The position numbers and the translations under genes were made by a program. Positions 47,806 to 56,381 of a stretch of 64,000 bases of DNA are shown piece after piece (the first letter of the stretch is position 1; the number at the start of each line of letters is the position of its first letter). The notes beneath the pieces were generated by a model. It was given only the letters and a program-made list of their open reading frames with translations, did not search any database and was not told the DNA's origin. Source of the DNA: Moritella sp. Urea-trap-13 (GTDB taxonomy: Bacteria; Pseudomonadota; Gammaproteobacteria; Enterobacterales; Moritellaceae); assembly GCF_002836355.1 (NCBI RefSeq), contig NZ_PJCA01000031.1, positions 248,001 to 312,000 of the forward strand. The letters are read 5' to 3'.

Positions 47806-48330
47806 ATGGAATCGCCCCTCAAAGAAGTCATGTTTGAATACGTGCCGACCACCCAAGAAGTGGAAACCCTATTACAGCAAACTCCGCATGCAAAAATTAA
47901 TATTGCCAATACGAAGCAGCCCTGTGATATTAGTCAGATCAGTCACCTCACAGATTATGGCCATTGTATTAATGGCATTCATATCGAGATTGATATCTGT
48001 GACGCATCAGAAATAGAGCCGTTATGGTCATTTCTTGAATTGGATTTTTTAAGAATTAGTTTTGCCAGTGATGAAGTACTTGAAGATGATTTTAACGGCT
48101 TTCTGACTTGGTTAGAAAACGCGGATAAACTCGAAGCGTTAGCCTTAGAAACACAGCCACGACACCAAGATGATGGATTACACCTACTGTCGATTTATTT
48201 TGCCGCGTCAAAACAATTTCCAGTTTCTTTGTTTGTTAAAAACAACGTGGACACAACGGCAATGCCATCATTGCCAGCGCTACAGGTATTAAGTCATGCG
48301 AATGCAGCAATGACTATCAACTCTTTTTAA
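47806..48330 (+). CDS. Hypothetical cytoplasmic protein
   Basis: The protein has 174 residues and I do not recognise it. It is acidic, with no signal peptide, membrane segment or repeat. Alternating strand and helix patterns suggest a small alpha/beta fold (INGIHIEIDICDASEIEPLW, FLRISFASDEVLEDDF, HLLSIYFAASKQFP). The start is supported by AAGG before ATG. It stands alone and is convergent with the MarR gene. Confidence 0.75.
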   Translation: MESPLKEVMFEYVPTTQEVETLLQQTPHAKINIANTKQPCDISQISHLTDYGHCINGIHIEIDICDASEIEPLWSFLELDFLRISFASDEVLEDDFNGFLTWLENADKLEALALETQPRHQDDGLHLLSIYFAASKQFPVSLFVKNNVDTTAMPSLPALQVLSHANAAMTINSF

Positions 48331-48391
48331 GCCACGGATATTGAGTGTAATGACTCGTTTTCTCGTTGATTAATGATTAATGATTAGGGAG

Positions 48392-48877
48392 TTAGTTGAT
48401 GCTTGCTAATACCCGCTGCATCAATGCATCGAGTTGTTGCAGCTCATCTGCCGATAATACACTTAAGGTGTTTCTTTCTTTTTGGTGCAACTCAGGCATA
48501 ACGGTCTCAATTAACTGCTTACCTTTACTGGTGAGCAGCACCAATTTGCTGCGCTTATCTTCTGGATTATCAATTCTTGCAATTAACTCAGCCTGGCTTA
48601 AACGATTCAATACTTTAGTGAGGCCACCCGAGCTAAATATCATCGATTGATACAATGCCGTTGGTGATAGACAGTAGGGAATAGAGCTACGTCTTAATGT
48701 TGCCAACACCCCAAACTCTGCACGTTGTAACTCATGACTGCCTACTAATGTCTCCATCTGCTGACTGCATAGGTTGCTGACTTGCAGTAAGCGTAATAAC
48801 GCCGGTGATACAGTTTCAGCACATTCGGGCCAGTTATCTTCCATCGCTTTTACAATCTCGTTTATGTCATTTGCCAT
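48392..48877 (-). CDS. MarR-family transcriptional regulator
   Basis: The protein has 161 residues and a winged helix: LSPTALYQSMIFSSGGLTKV is the HTH and ARIDNPEDKRSKLVLLTSKG the wing, with the invariant D-x-R of the family. It likely forms a dimer and represses the divergent MFS transporter gene. Two 18-bp palindromes lie between the genes (48938-48955 and 48968-48985). Autoregulation is also likely from their location. The ligand is unknown. Confidence 0.93.
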   Translation of the reverse strand: MANDINEIVKAMEDNWPECAETVSPALLRLLQVSNLCSQQMETLVGSHELQRAEFGVLATLRRSSIPYCLSPTALYQSMIFSSGGLTKVLNRLSQAELIARIDNPEDKRSKLVLLTSKGKQLIETVMPELHQKERNTLSVLSADELQQLDALMQRVLASIN

Positions 48878-48937
48878 GTTTTATATCTCCATGTGGACCG
48901 GTAACAGATACCTGCCTGTGTCAGATAATTAACAACA

Positions 48938-48955
48938 TATCTTGCCAGGAAGGTA
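48938..48955. promoter_or_regulatory. MarR operator 1 (imperfect palindrome)
   Basis: TATCTTGCCAGGAAGGTA is an imperfect palindrome with the same pattern as operator 2, centred 30 bases away (about three helical turns). Confidence 0.7.
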
Positions 48956-48967
48956 AAGTCTAGTTAT

Positions 48968-48985
48968 TATCTTTCCAGAAAGATA
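48968..48985. promoter_or_regulatory. MarR operator 2 (near-perfect palindrome)
   Basis: TATCTTTCCAGAAAGATA has arms TATCTTTC and GAAAGATA with a short centre. It lies 17 bases before the MFS gene start, where binding would block transcription or initiation. Confidence 0.75.
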
Positions 48986-49001
48986 AATTAAAGGTGCAGA
49001 T

Positions 49002-50300
49002 ATGACACAAAACAACACACCCTCAATCGTCATGAATGAGGTAACTAGCGGTAGCAAGACTAATACAACCCATAAAGAACACACTGAAAGCACAGATACT
49101 GCAGGAAAAATGAGTAAGACGTTAATATTAACGCTGGCTGCTGTATTTGCATTAACCCCTTTTACGATTGACAGTTACTTACCTGCGATGCCGACAATGG
49201 CAAAAGCAATGGGTGTTGATATCTCTTTGATGTCAGTTACGGTCAGTTTATATATTTTTGGTTTGGCGATAGGGCAGTTAATTGGCGGTCCTTTGTCTGA
49301 CAAAAAAGGCCGTGGTTTTGCCATGATCACTGGTTTAGCTATATTCGCGATTGCCAGTTTATTGTTAACGACGGCAGCACAGATAGAAGTGTTGTGGTTA
49401 TGGCGAGTAGTGCAAGCGATTGGTGGTGGTATGGCTGTTGTTGGCGTACCTGCAACAATTCGCGATACCTGCAGTGGTAAAGAAGCCGCGAAGTTGTTCT
49501 CATTGATCGCGCTTATTATGATGATCGCGCCTTCTATTGCCCCGACAGTGGGGACTATTATCATGACGGTAGCGGATTGGCGTTGGATCTTTTATGGATT
49601 AGCAATCATTGCTGTGCTGGTGGCTATTTTGGTTATGTGCTTCATGCCCAAGGCAACTAATAAAGTTGAAGTTACACTGCAGCCAGGTGAAATTAAGCAA
49701 AAGATTGGTTTATTGTCGGTGTTTAGTGAAAAACGTGCGTTAGGGTTTATGGTCGCCCAAGCCTTTGCTTATTCGGTCATGATGATCTTTTTAACCAATG
49801 CCTCGATGATGTACATGGAAGTATTTGGTCAAACACCACAGCAATTTTCGGTGTTATTCTTTGCCAATATTTGTGGTTTGGTTGTTGTTAACCGTGGCAA
49901 TTCGTTTTTATTAGCAAAATTTGAACCTGAGGCGTTATTAAAAGCCTTTTTGAGCTTACAAGTACTTGGTGGAATCATATTAGTAACGGCCTCTGTTATG
50001 GTTCCTGACGCGTTATATGTGACTGTCGCTGGCTTTGTTATTGCTATCTCAGCTAACGGCGCGGTTATATCCAATGCTAGTGCCTGTTTTATGAAGCGCT
50101 TTGGTCGTAATGCGGGCTCTGCTTCTGCAGTATTAGGGGCAGCGCAATATACCGTGGGCGGTACTGTGAGTGCGTTATCCGCATTTATTAGTATGGGGTC
50201 GGTACAACCTGTGGTGATCATTATGTTAATTTCATCAATCACGGCATTGACTGGGGCTACAATTGCGGCTCGTTATTCGCGTAGCTCGCAAGCACAGTAG
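49002..50300 (+). CDS. MFS drug-efflux transporter (Bcr/CflA-like)
   Basis: The protein has 432 residues and twelve predicted membrane helices. The N-terminal 40 residues are an unusual hydrophilic, Thr/Ser/Asn-rich leader. Family signals are LTPFTIDSYLPAMP in helix 1, GPLSDKKGRG (loop 2-3 motif A) and RVVQAIGGGMAVV (motif C-like). It is likely an inner-membrane proton-driven exporter of drugs or metabolites, controlled by the divergent MarR. AAAGGTG precedes the start. A stem at 50344-50373 follows but lacks a T tail. Confidence 0.92.
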   Translation: MTQNNTPSIVMNEVTSGSKTNTTHKEHTESTDTAGKMSKTLILTLAAVFALTPFTIDSYLPAMPTMAKAMGVDISLMSVTVSLYIFGLAIGQLIGGPLSDKKGRGFAMITGLAIFAIASLLLTTAAQIEVLWLWRVVQAIGGGMAVVGVPATIRDTCSGKEAAKLFSLIALIMMIAPSIAPTVGTIIMTVADWRWIFYGLAIIAVLVAILVMCFMPKATNKVEVTLQPGEIKQKIGLLSVFSEKRALGFMVAQAFAYSVMMIFLTNASMMYMEVFGQTPQQFSVLFFANICGLVVVNRGNSFLLAKFEPEALLKAFLSLQVLGGIILVTASVMVPDALYVTVAGFVIAISANGAVISNASACFMKRFGRNAGSASAVLGAAQYTVGGTVSALSAFISMGSVQPVVIIMLISSITALTGATIAARYSRSSQAQ

Positions 50301-50442
50301 TTTCAGACTTATAAATTAACTGTCGTTAATGCGGATAGTGAGTAATAGGCTGATAAAGGATGACCAGCCTATTATGAATAATGAACCACGGTTAATGATA
50401 AATAATCGCGGTACTTATACTTGAAGTTATGTATTCTTGAAC

Positions 50443-50862
50443 TTATTTATTAAGTAAATGCGCACATAATTTAACAAAATCAGATGAAGTCACAATACCA
50501 ATCACGTTATTTTCATTATCAATAACCGGTAGGCAACCAAGCTTATTATCAATGAAGTATTCAACAACAACTTTCAATGGTTCATCTTCAGTTAGCTTTT
50601 GAAAATCTGTCTCCATCAAGTCTTCGATTAACTGACCACGTTCTTTTCTCGCAAGTGAATCGGTACCGTATTTGTTGATCATTGAAATGACTGCGCCGAT
50701 CATCTTTTTATGGGTTAGCACACCAACCAAGGAACCATCAGTTTCGGAGATAACAGGTAAGTGACGTACGCCACGAGTTTGCATTAGTTCATGTGCGTCT
50801 TTTAAACTTGCTTTATGACTGATACAAATAACATTGTTCGCCATTATGTCTCTTACTTTCAT
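50443..50862 (-). CDS. CBS-pair domain protein
   Basis: The protein has 139 residues and consists of two CBS domains only: MKVRDIMANNVICISHKASL with RGVRHLPVI, and LIEDLMETDFQKLTEDEPL with LGCLPVIDNENNVIGIVT. Such stand-alone pairs bind adenine nucleotides and act as sensors for partner proteins. No partner is adjacent. GGGGAT precedes the start. Confidence 0.93.
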   Translation of the reverse strand: MKVRDIMANNVICISHKASLKDAHELMQTRGVRHLPVISETDGSLVGVLTHKKMIGAVISMINKYGTDSLARKERGQLIEDLMETDFQKLTEDEPLKVVVEYFIDNKLGCLPVIDNENNVIGIVTSSDFVKLCAHLLNK

Positions 50863-51282
50863 ACACTATCCCCGTGTTATTTTATTATTAATTCAATTCA
50901 CACTAATATAACAAGTATACTTAATCAAGTCCAAAACTACATTGCTTTGTTTAAAATAATCAATATGTTAATAGAACTTTTTATTTATTTTTTAAACAAA
51001 GTTTTAATGCGTCCTGCCGATAAACTAACCACTAATCATAAAACCTTACAAAAATTATGCTTTTATAAAATAAAACGTATTTATATATTGTTTGTAAACA
51101 ATATATAAATATACTGATTCGACAATGATGTGCTTTATTTTAAATTTTATTGAATAACTATTGTTGTTTTTATTATGCTTTATTGATTTAGAACAAAAAT
51201 ACAACCCCCTGTCATTTTGGTGTTATTGTTGATATTTGTGTGATAATTTAGTCACTTATATATTATAAATGGAGTTTTAGTC
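50863..51282. other. Divergent AT-rich spacer with a long palindrome (420 bp)
   Basis: The spacer lies between the CBS gene and the TM2 gene. It contains no gene; the plus-strand frame at 50815-51108 starts inside the CBS gene and is very AT-rich. The palindrome at 51081-51108 is listed separately. Confidence 0.5.
51081..51108. promoter_or_regulatory. 28-bp perfect palindrome
   Basis: TTATATATTGTTT and AAACAATATATAA are exact complements (13-bp arms) separated by GT. It could be an operator for a dimeric regulator or an AT-rich hairpin. It sits 175 bases before the TM2 gene. Confidence 0.6.
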
Positions 51283-51717
51283 ATGAAGGGATCGATCCTG
51301 GAGTTTAATATTGGAAGTAAAAAAGGGATTATTTCCAATGAGGATGGATGTCGTTATACCTTTACTATGGATCAGTGGCGCGATAAGAGCAGCCCTCGGG
51401 TTGGTAGTAAAGTGAAGTGCACGTTAGAGTCTGGTCAACTGGCTAAGATCAGGATGACAACTCTAGGTAAATCCAAGAAAATATGGGCGGTATTATTATC
51501 TTTTTTCTTTGGTGCTGTTGGCGCGCATAAGTTCTATTTAGGCTATAACAAACAGGGCCTGTGTATGCTGTTATTGTTTGTATTTGGTTATGTGTTACTG
51601 GGTTTACCTTCGATGGTTATCGCGGTAATTGCTATGGTTGAATTCCTTATTTATGTGTGTAAATCAGATGTCGAATTTGAACGTGATTATGTGCTAGAAA
51701 ACCGTCCTTGGTTCTAG
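51283..51717 (+). CDS. TM2-domain protein with N-terminal cold-shock-like domain
   Basis: The protein has 144 residues. The first 65 residues resemble a small OB-type fold (KGSILEFNIGSKKGIISNED, then RYTFTMDQW and GSKVKCTLESGQLAKI). Two membrane helices of the TM2 family follow (KIWAVLLSFFFGAVGAHKFYLGY, broken here by the GAHKFYLGY turn, and LCMLLLFVFGYVLLGLP). An N-terminal cytoplasmic nucleic-acid-like domain on a TM2 anchor is seen in several gammaproteobacteria; the function is unknown. The gene ends 11 bases from the stop of the convergent tus-like gene. Confidence 0.85.
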   Translation: MKGSILEFNIGSKKGIISNEDGCRYTFTMDQWRDKSSPRVGSKVKCTLESGQLAKIRMTTLGKSKKIWAVLLSFFFGAVGAHKFYLGYNKQGLCMLLLFVFGYVLLGLPSMVIAVIAMVEFLIYVCKSDVEFERDYVLENRPWF

Positions 51718-51728
51718 CATCAAGTTGT

Positions 51729-52595
51729 TTAAGCCATCACCTTTTCAATTGTCTTACCCGAAAAAGTGCCTAAAATAACATTCTTACGTTTGTCTGAGCG
51801 TTGCTTGCGCATTTGCGACGCTATAAATTCAGCTACTGCATTGGCTTCTATTGGTTGTTCTTGAACCACAATTATCGGCAATGGGGCGGTTACTGTTTTT
51901 AACCCTGTTACTCTTACAATATTTGCCGCTGGTTGCACTTTCACTGGTCTGCGTATGCGCAGTTCAGGCTCTGCTGTCGTGGCTATTTTTTGATGTAACT
52001 GCGTTAATGCCAATTGATTATCTGGCGTTGCTCTGTCTATCTCTGCGTTTATTTCCCCTAACAATTTTATCTTATCAGGTTGGTGTAATGAATCTTTACG
52101 CTGCCAACTGAAACGTACCGATTTAACGCCTTCATTTTCTAAGCAATGTATCTTGCGGTACAAGTGTACTGTCATGACCCCAGGGCAATTATCATGAATA
52201 GCACTGAACCGTGTTTGACGCGTATCATTCTCGCTAACAACCGCCTGTTCGATGTTCGCTTTGATGGTATTAATCGCGCTAATTTGCGTCACAATCTTCG
52301 CGCTATTCTTGTGCTCTGGGTGTAAATGAATAATCCCCACGTAGCGACGCGCTGATTTTTGCGAGAAAGGGTGTTTAATGTGGATATCTTTAAACGCTTC
52401 GGCAGTCAACTTCATGGCCAACATATCGGTGGCTAACTCGGGAATGATTTGGTTAATAACCGCTTGTTCTTGGCCTTTTAATACCGCAGGGATCCGGCTG
52501 ACTAATGCTTGCACTGGTTTTGTTGTTGCTAATAGTTTTTCTAGTTGCTGCAAGTTTGCGGTAAGTTGATCAAATAAGCTTTTAATATCAGTCAT
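51729..52595 (-). CDS. tus: Tus-like replication terminus site-binding protein
   Basis: The protein has 288 residues (E. coli Tus has 309). The DNA-binding strand RIRRPVKVQP at 213-222 corresponds to LKIKRPVKVQPIARV of E. coli Tus, and NCPGVMTVHLYR corresponds to HLPGLITLNAYR. As I recall, the fork-lock pocket of E. coli Tus uses F140, H144 and G149; here F130, H134 and G139 keep the same spacing, so polar fork arrest is plausible. Tus binds Ter sites and stops replication forks in one direction. I found no match to the E. coli Ter core GTTGTAAC in the upstream spacer. Its presence suggests the window may lie near a replication terminus. Confidence 0.85.
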   Translation of the reverse strand: MTDIKSLFDQLTANLQQLEKLLATTKPVQALVSRIPAVLKGQEQAVINQIIPELATDMLAMKLTAEAFKDIHIKHPFSQKSARRYVGIIHLHPEHKNSAKIVTQISAINTIKANIEQAVVSENDTRQTRFSAIHDNCPGVMTVHLYRKIHCLENEGVKSVRFSWQRKDSLHQPDKIKLLGEINAEIDRATPDNQLALTQLHQKIATTAEPELRIRRPVKVQPAANIVRVTGLKTVTAPLPIIVVQEQPIEANAVAEFIASQMRKQRSDKRKNVILGTFSGKTIEKVMA

Positions 52596-53159
52596 GTCTA
52601 ATCCTAGTGTCAGTTATCTCTGTTATTGATAACTAGCATAGTAATGAGTAGACCATCATGCAATAGGCAAGTTAACTGGTTGATCGCTATGTGATCAACT
52701 GCGATCATTCGTTGATCAATGTCGGTGTTTGAAGGGAGTTGTAGCCGAGTATTTAAAATTTAGACAAAGGTAATTAAAAATAGATACACTTAGTTTGTTT
52801 TTTGTTCGATTGAGTTGATTTATTTAATGATAAAATCAATCGTGACTTACACTTCATTGTCCATAATCGAGCCAATTAATGATGAGTCAGTTTAATCGTA
52901 GGAAAGAGCTACATCGTTGATAATTATTATTAAGCTGGTTCGATAACGTGAAAATTTAATATGAACACAGTGCCTAAATCAGGCGGTTCATTACACTGAG
53001 TTTCTCTAGATAGCGATTGTTCTAAGGTAGGGCATGACCTATTTAACTTACTTAACGGGTTATAGATAGGCTAAAATAGCGGGTTGTTATCTGCGCTTTA
53101 GATAGACAACTTAGAATATTATGAATTTAGGGTTCACTGGAACATAGGATTTTGTTTTA
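52596..53159. other. Divergent spacer upstream of tus and the HDOD gene (564 bp)
   Basis: The spacer contains the tus promoter region, the HDOD promoter region and one copy of a 25-bp repeat (52760-52784). In E. coli a Ter site overlaps the tus promoter; none matching the E. coli consensus is visible here. No open frame is supported. Confidence 0.5.
52760..52784 (+). repeat. 25-bp direct repeat, copy 1
   Basis: This copy is identical over 25 bases, starting TTAGACAAAGGTAATT, to copy 2 at 55160-55184, exactly 2400 bases away. Looser similarity continues for about 25 more bases. The two copies bracket the HDOD gene and a small gene. Confidence 0.85.
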
Positions 53160-54380
53160 ATGAAAAAGTCGATTTATACCGAAAAACGTTATAGACAGTC
53201 GGGACTTGACGATGCTGCAAGCGTGAGTGACAAAGTAAAATCACGGTTTACAAAATGGCTTGTTAGCCAGAGATATTTGGTCCATCAGAAAGATGTCGAT
53301 CATTTATTAAGTCGAGAATCTGATTTTTGTGATTCAGTTATTTTGGATGAGACTGAACGAGTTGGCGAACAACAAAGGCTTCTGTTGGAATGCGAGCAAG
53401 CCCGTGTTAAAGAAAAAAGAATTGATGCACAGACTCGGCAGGAACGCTATAAAAAGGTTTCTGAAGTTGTTATGAAGACTGCTGAGGCCGTATTATCTAA
53501 AACGTTAAATGACTCAGATCCTAAAAAACTCATTATTGGCACGCCATATTTTGAAGAGTTTGCTTCTTTTGCATATGGTGCGAGTCTTGATTTCAACAAA
53601 CTTGGCAGCCTGTGTACTTTAAGTAACTCGTTATCTAACAGTATTTTGGATTTGGTTAATAACGATAAGTTTTGTGAAAAAAAAGGCCGAAAAGTTAAGA
53701 ATATTCGTGATCCTAAAACAGCGATTGGTTTTATTGGCATTGAAAGTTGCCGAATGATTTTCCCTGTGATGATGTCAAAACAGTTATTAAAATGGTCAGA
53801 TAAAAATACCAAAATCATGGTGCCTAAAATCTGGCAATGTGCTGTCAGTACTGCAAATGTGACCAGAATGAGATTGGCCGATGTAGGGTATAAAGAACCG
53901 GATATCGGTATTTTACTCGGCATGATGAGATCGATAGGTCTGTTTATTATTGCAAACAACTTTACATCGAGTTTTGACGAGGCTTTAACGCTTGTCATGA
54001 TGGATTATAAAGAGAAAAAGATGAGAGATGAGTATTTTTCTTGTGCGGATGTAACCCCTAAACTTGAGTATATGCCGTTAATCATTGAGAAGTTTGAGGG
54101 CATAGTAACCAAAAAAATAATAGAAACATTTAATTGGGATATGAATACCATCCATATTAAAAATGCCCTTCTTGAAGATATTGATAACGTTGCTATTTTA
54201 GATCGAAGTATCTTAGGCGCGGCACTTGCGCAGGGTAAGGCTTTTACCGTCTTTGATATGATGGATAAATCGAATGTATTTGATAAACAACATTTACCTT
54301 ATTGGTTAGCACACTATCAAATCGAGATGAGTACCTTTAAAAATTTACGCAGTAGAAACCCCGGTCAATTGGACTTTTAA
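53160..54380 (+). CDS. HDOD-domain protein
   Basis: The protein has 406 residues. The N-terminal 120 residues are charged and helical, with a coiled-coil-like stretch (REQQRLLLECEQARVKEKRI region, about 78-105). The rest is an HDOD domain: IGFIGIESCRMIFPVMM, WQCAVSTANVTRMRLADVGY and ILLGMMRSIGLFIIANNF match the HDOD helical core. The HD-type metal ligands are absent, as is usual in HDOD. Such proteins regulate signalling and motility in marine gammaproteobacteria; here the target is unknown. It lies between two direct repeats. Confidence 0.8.
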   Translation: MKKSIYTEKRYRQSGLDDAASVSDKVKSRFTKWLVSQRYLVHQKDVDHLLSRESDFCDSVILDETERVGEQQRLLLECEQARVKEKRIDAQTRQERYKKVSEVVMKTAEAVLSKTLNDSDPKKLIIGTPYFEEFASFAYGASLDFNKLGSLCTLSNSLSNSILDLVNNDKFCEKKGRKVKNIRDPKTAIGFIGIESCRMIFPVMMSKQLLKWSDKNTKIMVPKIWQCAVSTANVTRMRLADVGYKEPDIGILLGMMRSIGLFIIANNFTSSFDEALTLVMMDYKEKKMRDEYFSCADVTPKLEYMPLIIEKFEGIVTKKIIETFNWDMNTIHIKNALLEDIDNVAILDRSILGAALAQGKAFTVFDMMDKSNVFDKQHLPYWLAHYQIEMSTFKNLRSRNPGQLDF

Positions 54381-54383
54381 CGA

Positions 54384-54439
54384 AGAAAACGTTTTCTGCT
54401 CATAAATAACGGTGCTCACAAATATCATAAATAACGGTG
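54384..54439. repeat. Small palindrome and two 15-bp repeats after the HDOD gene
   Basis: AGAAAACGTTTTCT (54384-54397) is a perfect palindrome. TCATAAATAACGGTG then occurs at 54400-54414 and 54425-54439. Confidence 0.7.
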
Positions 54440-54590
54440 TTTCAATGTGTCATTATTAACAGCAATAAGGCAAAACATGATGCAGCTATCATTTAATTAA
54501 AATACAAAGAGTAGGGTGGAGGGATCCTAACTTCTTGCTTTCTTAGGCGAAGTTATTTAATGACTATTCCAATCATATTAGAGAGATATT

Positions 54591-54950
54591 ATGAAGCAAG
54601 TAAATGTTTTCCACCCATTTCAGTTTTCAACTTTCAAACGCGATCTTAGCCTGATGCTAAGTGATTTAAAATGGAAAGCGTTTGAATCTCATGACTTTTT
54701 AGGCGATGGTGAAGATTGGGCGTTGTTGATAGAAAATATGCTTTCAGAAAAGAACCCAAGCTTATTAGAAAAACTAACTTTTGGTGATGAAACACTGATG
54801 TTTACCATTCATAGTGAAGATAGAGATGCATTGCATACCATTGCTGAAATGGTCAGTGAATTTTATGATGATGAAGCTTTATTAGATGCTTGTATCACCC
54901 GTTATGCTCAGTACGAATTTGAACCAGAATTAACAAGTAAATCGAGCTGA
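54591..54950 (+). CDS. Hypothetical acidic protein
   Basis: The protein has 119 residues and I do not recognise it. It is acidic and has no membrane segment or signal. The pattern strand-helix-helix-strand (VNVFHPFQFSTFKRDLSLML, DWALLIENMLSEKNPSLLEK, TLMFTIHSEDRDALHTIAEM) suggests a compact single domain. AGAGAG lies before the ATG. It is 210 bases after the HDOD gene on the same strand, inside the repeat-bounded segment, and is followed by a bidirectional terminator-like hairpin. Confidence 0.75.
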   Translation: MKQVNVFHPFQFSTFKRDLSLMLSDLKWKAFESHDFLGDGEDWALLIENMLSEKNPSLLEKLTFGDETLMFTIHSEDRDALHTIAEMVSEFYDDEALLDACITRYAQYEFEPELTSKSS

Positions 54951-55143
54951 TATCCAAGACGTACCTGATTTAAGCGTTAATTTCAATTTAGCAATACTTC
55001 CAGTAATGCGAACCTTTCCGTTTGAAGCCTTAAGAGCTAAGTCATCATGTCTAGTTACGCTCTTTCCTAGCAATGTCATGTTGGGCATTATTTCATAGAG
55101 CAACGAAGCTTATTTATTAGAAAATATGCAATAATTTTGATAT

Positions 55144-55173
55144 TTACCTTTGTCCAAAATTAGACAAAGGTAA
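55144..55173. repeat. Inverted repeat overlapping copy 2 of the 25-bp repeat
   Basis: TTACCTTTGTC and GACAAAGGTAA are exact complements separated by eight bases. The same inner sequence without the left arm is present in copy 1. Confidence 0.8.
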
Positions 55174-55184
55174 TTAAAAATAGA
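55160..55184 (+). repeat. 25-bp direct repeat, copy 2
   Basis: This copy is identical to 52760-52784. Here the repeat sits inside a longer structured element comprising the inverted repeat 55144-55173 and the hairpin 55176-55207. Confidence 0.85.
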
Positions 55185-55207
55185 CAAACCTAGTTTTGTC
55201 TATTTTT
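55176..55207. terminator. AT-rich hairpin, probably a bidirectional terminator
   Basis: AAAAATAGACAAA and TTTGTCTATTTTT are exact complements with a 6-base loop, giving a T tract on both strands. It lies between the small gene at 54591 and the minus-strand dehydrogenase. Confidence 0.7.
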
Positions 55208-55289
55208 GAGCTAAAGCTACGACTCACTCACAATATCAACACATCAGTTTGCCTGTCGCTGTTAGCTGCAGTGTTAAAACTGACAGGGC

Positions 55290-56381
55290 TTAGTTTTCTG
55301 GTGGAATTAGCACAAACTTACCTACATGCATTTTCTTGAGAAACTCTTCTTGCGCTTCCACAATTGAAGATAGTGGGAAGGTCTTTGCTAAAACTGGCTG
55401 AATTTCTTGCTGTTCGATGTATTTTACAATGTTGTTGAAAACAGGCTCTGCCCAAGCGGTGGTTCCTATTAACGTTATGTCTTTTAAGTACATATCACGC
55501 ATATCTAAATCTACAATAGGGCCTGCAATTGCACCAGAGGAAACAAGTCTCCCACCACGCTTCAACAGCTTTAGCATTGTAGGAAAGCCAGCTCCAGCCA
55601 CGTTATCAATGATAACATCTACAGATTGTTCACCTAATTCTGCTAATAGATCATCGGATCTTCCAAATAATAAATCAGCCCCCAGTTGCGAAACTTTACT
55701 ATGTTTACTCTCTCCAGCAATCGCTATAACTTTTGCCTTTCTGCGCTTCGCAAGTTGAACACTAGCAGATCCTACACCTCCAGATGCACCCGTTATCAAC
55801 ACCGTTTCACCAGCCTTAAGGTCGGCTCTATGAAGCATATTCTCTGACGTGCCGTAAGCACATGGGATAGTTCCAAGTTCTGCATCCGACCAGTCAGATG
55901 TTATTGGGAACACTTCGCTCGCTTGGATTTTTATATATTGGGCAAATGCGCCATCAAAATCAGACCCCATCCAGATGTTGTCTAAGGTGTCAAAACCGTT
56001 TGTGCTAATACATGGACGAATAAGCACACGTTTACCAATAAGCTTACTGTCAATATCTTTGCCAACACTGACGACTCGTCCACAACAATCGGTTCCTTGA
56101 ATAAGAGGAAAAGGAGTATGTTTGTTCCAACCACCGTCGGAATTTTGTGTCGTTGATGCAGCTTCCAGATCCGATGTGGTATTGGTGGATTCGGTAACGG
56201 CTGAAGAATACCAGCCCAGTCTAGTGTTGATCTCAGTGTTGTTTACGCCAGCGGCTAGGACTTTGATCAGCACTTCACCTTGATTTACTTCTGGGATTGG
56301 TACGTCTTTGCAGACCAGTTTGTCATAACCACCGTTACCCGTTGTGACGATAGCTTTCATTGAATTTTGAGGCATGTTCAT
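55290..56381 (-). CDS. Zinc-type medium-chain alcohol dehydrogenase / quinone oxidoreductase
   Basis: The protein has 363 residues of the MDR superfamily: an N-terminal GroES-like domain (PEVNQGEVLIKVLAAGVNNT, then GTDCCGRVVSVG) and a Rossmann domain with VLITGASGGVGSASVQLAKRR. The NNTE segment instead of the zinc-ligand cysteine suggests a quinone oxidoreductase-like enzyme rather than a classical zinc alcohol dehydrogenase. The substrate is unknown. It is monocistronic, with a terminator-like hairpin beyond its stop. Confidence 0.9.
   Translation of the reverse strand: MNMPQNSMKAIVTTGNGGYDKLVCKDVPIPEVNQGEVLIKVLAAGVNNTEINTRLGWYSSAVTESTNTTSDLEAASTTQNSDGGWNKHTPFPLIQGTDCCGRVVSVGKDIDSKLIGKRVLIRPCISTNGFDTLDNIWMGSDFDGAFAQYIKIQASEVFPITSDWSDAELGTIPCAYGTSENMLHRADLKAGETVLITGASGGVGSASVQLAKRRKAKVIAIAGESKHSKVSQLGADLLFGRSDDLLAELGEQSVDVIIDNVAGAGFPTMLKLLKRGGRLVSSGAIAGPIVDLDMRDMYLKDITLIGTTAWAEPVFNNIVKYIEQQEIQPVLAKTFPLSSIVEAQEEFLKKMHVGKFVLIPPEN

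Noticed and set aside
50344-50373. Stem AATAGGCTG/CAGCCTATT after the MFS gene
   Set aside because: No T tract follows and the loop is 12 bases, so I do not call it a terminator.
50815-51108. Plus-strand frame starting in the CBS gene
   Set aside because: Overlaps the CBS gene antisense and continues through very AT-rich DNA with no recognisable fold.
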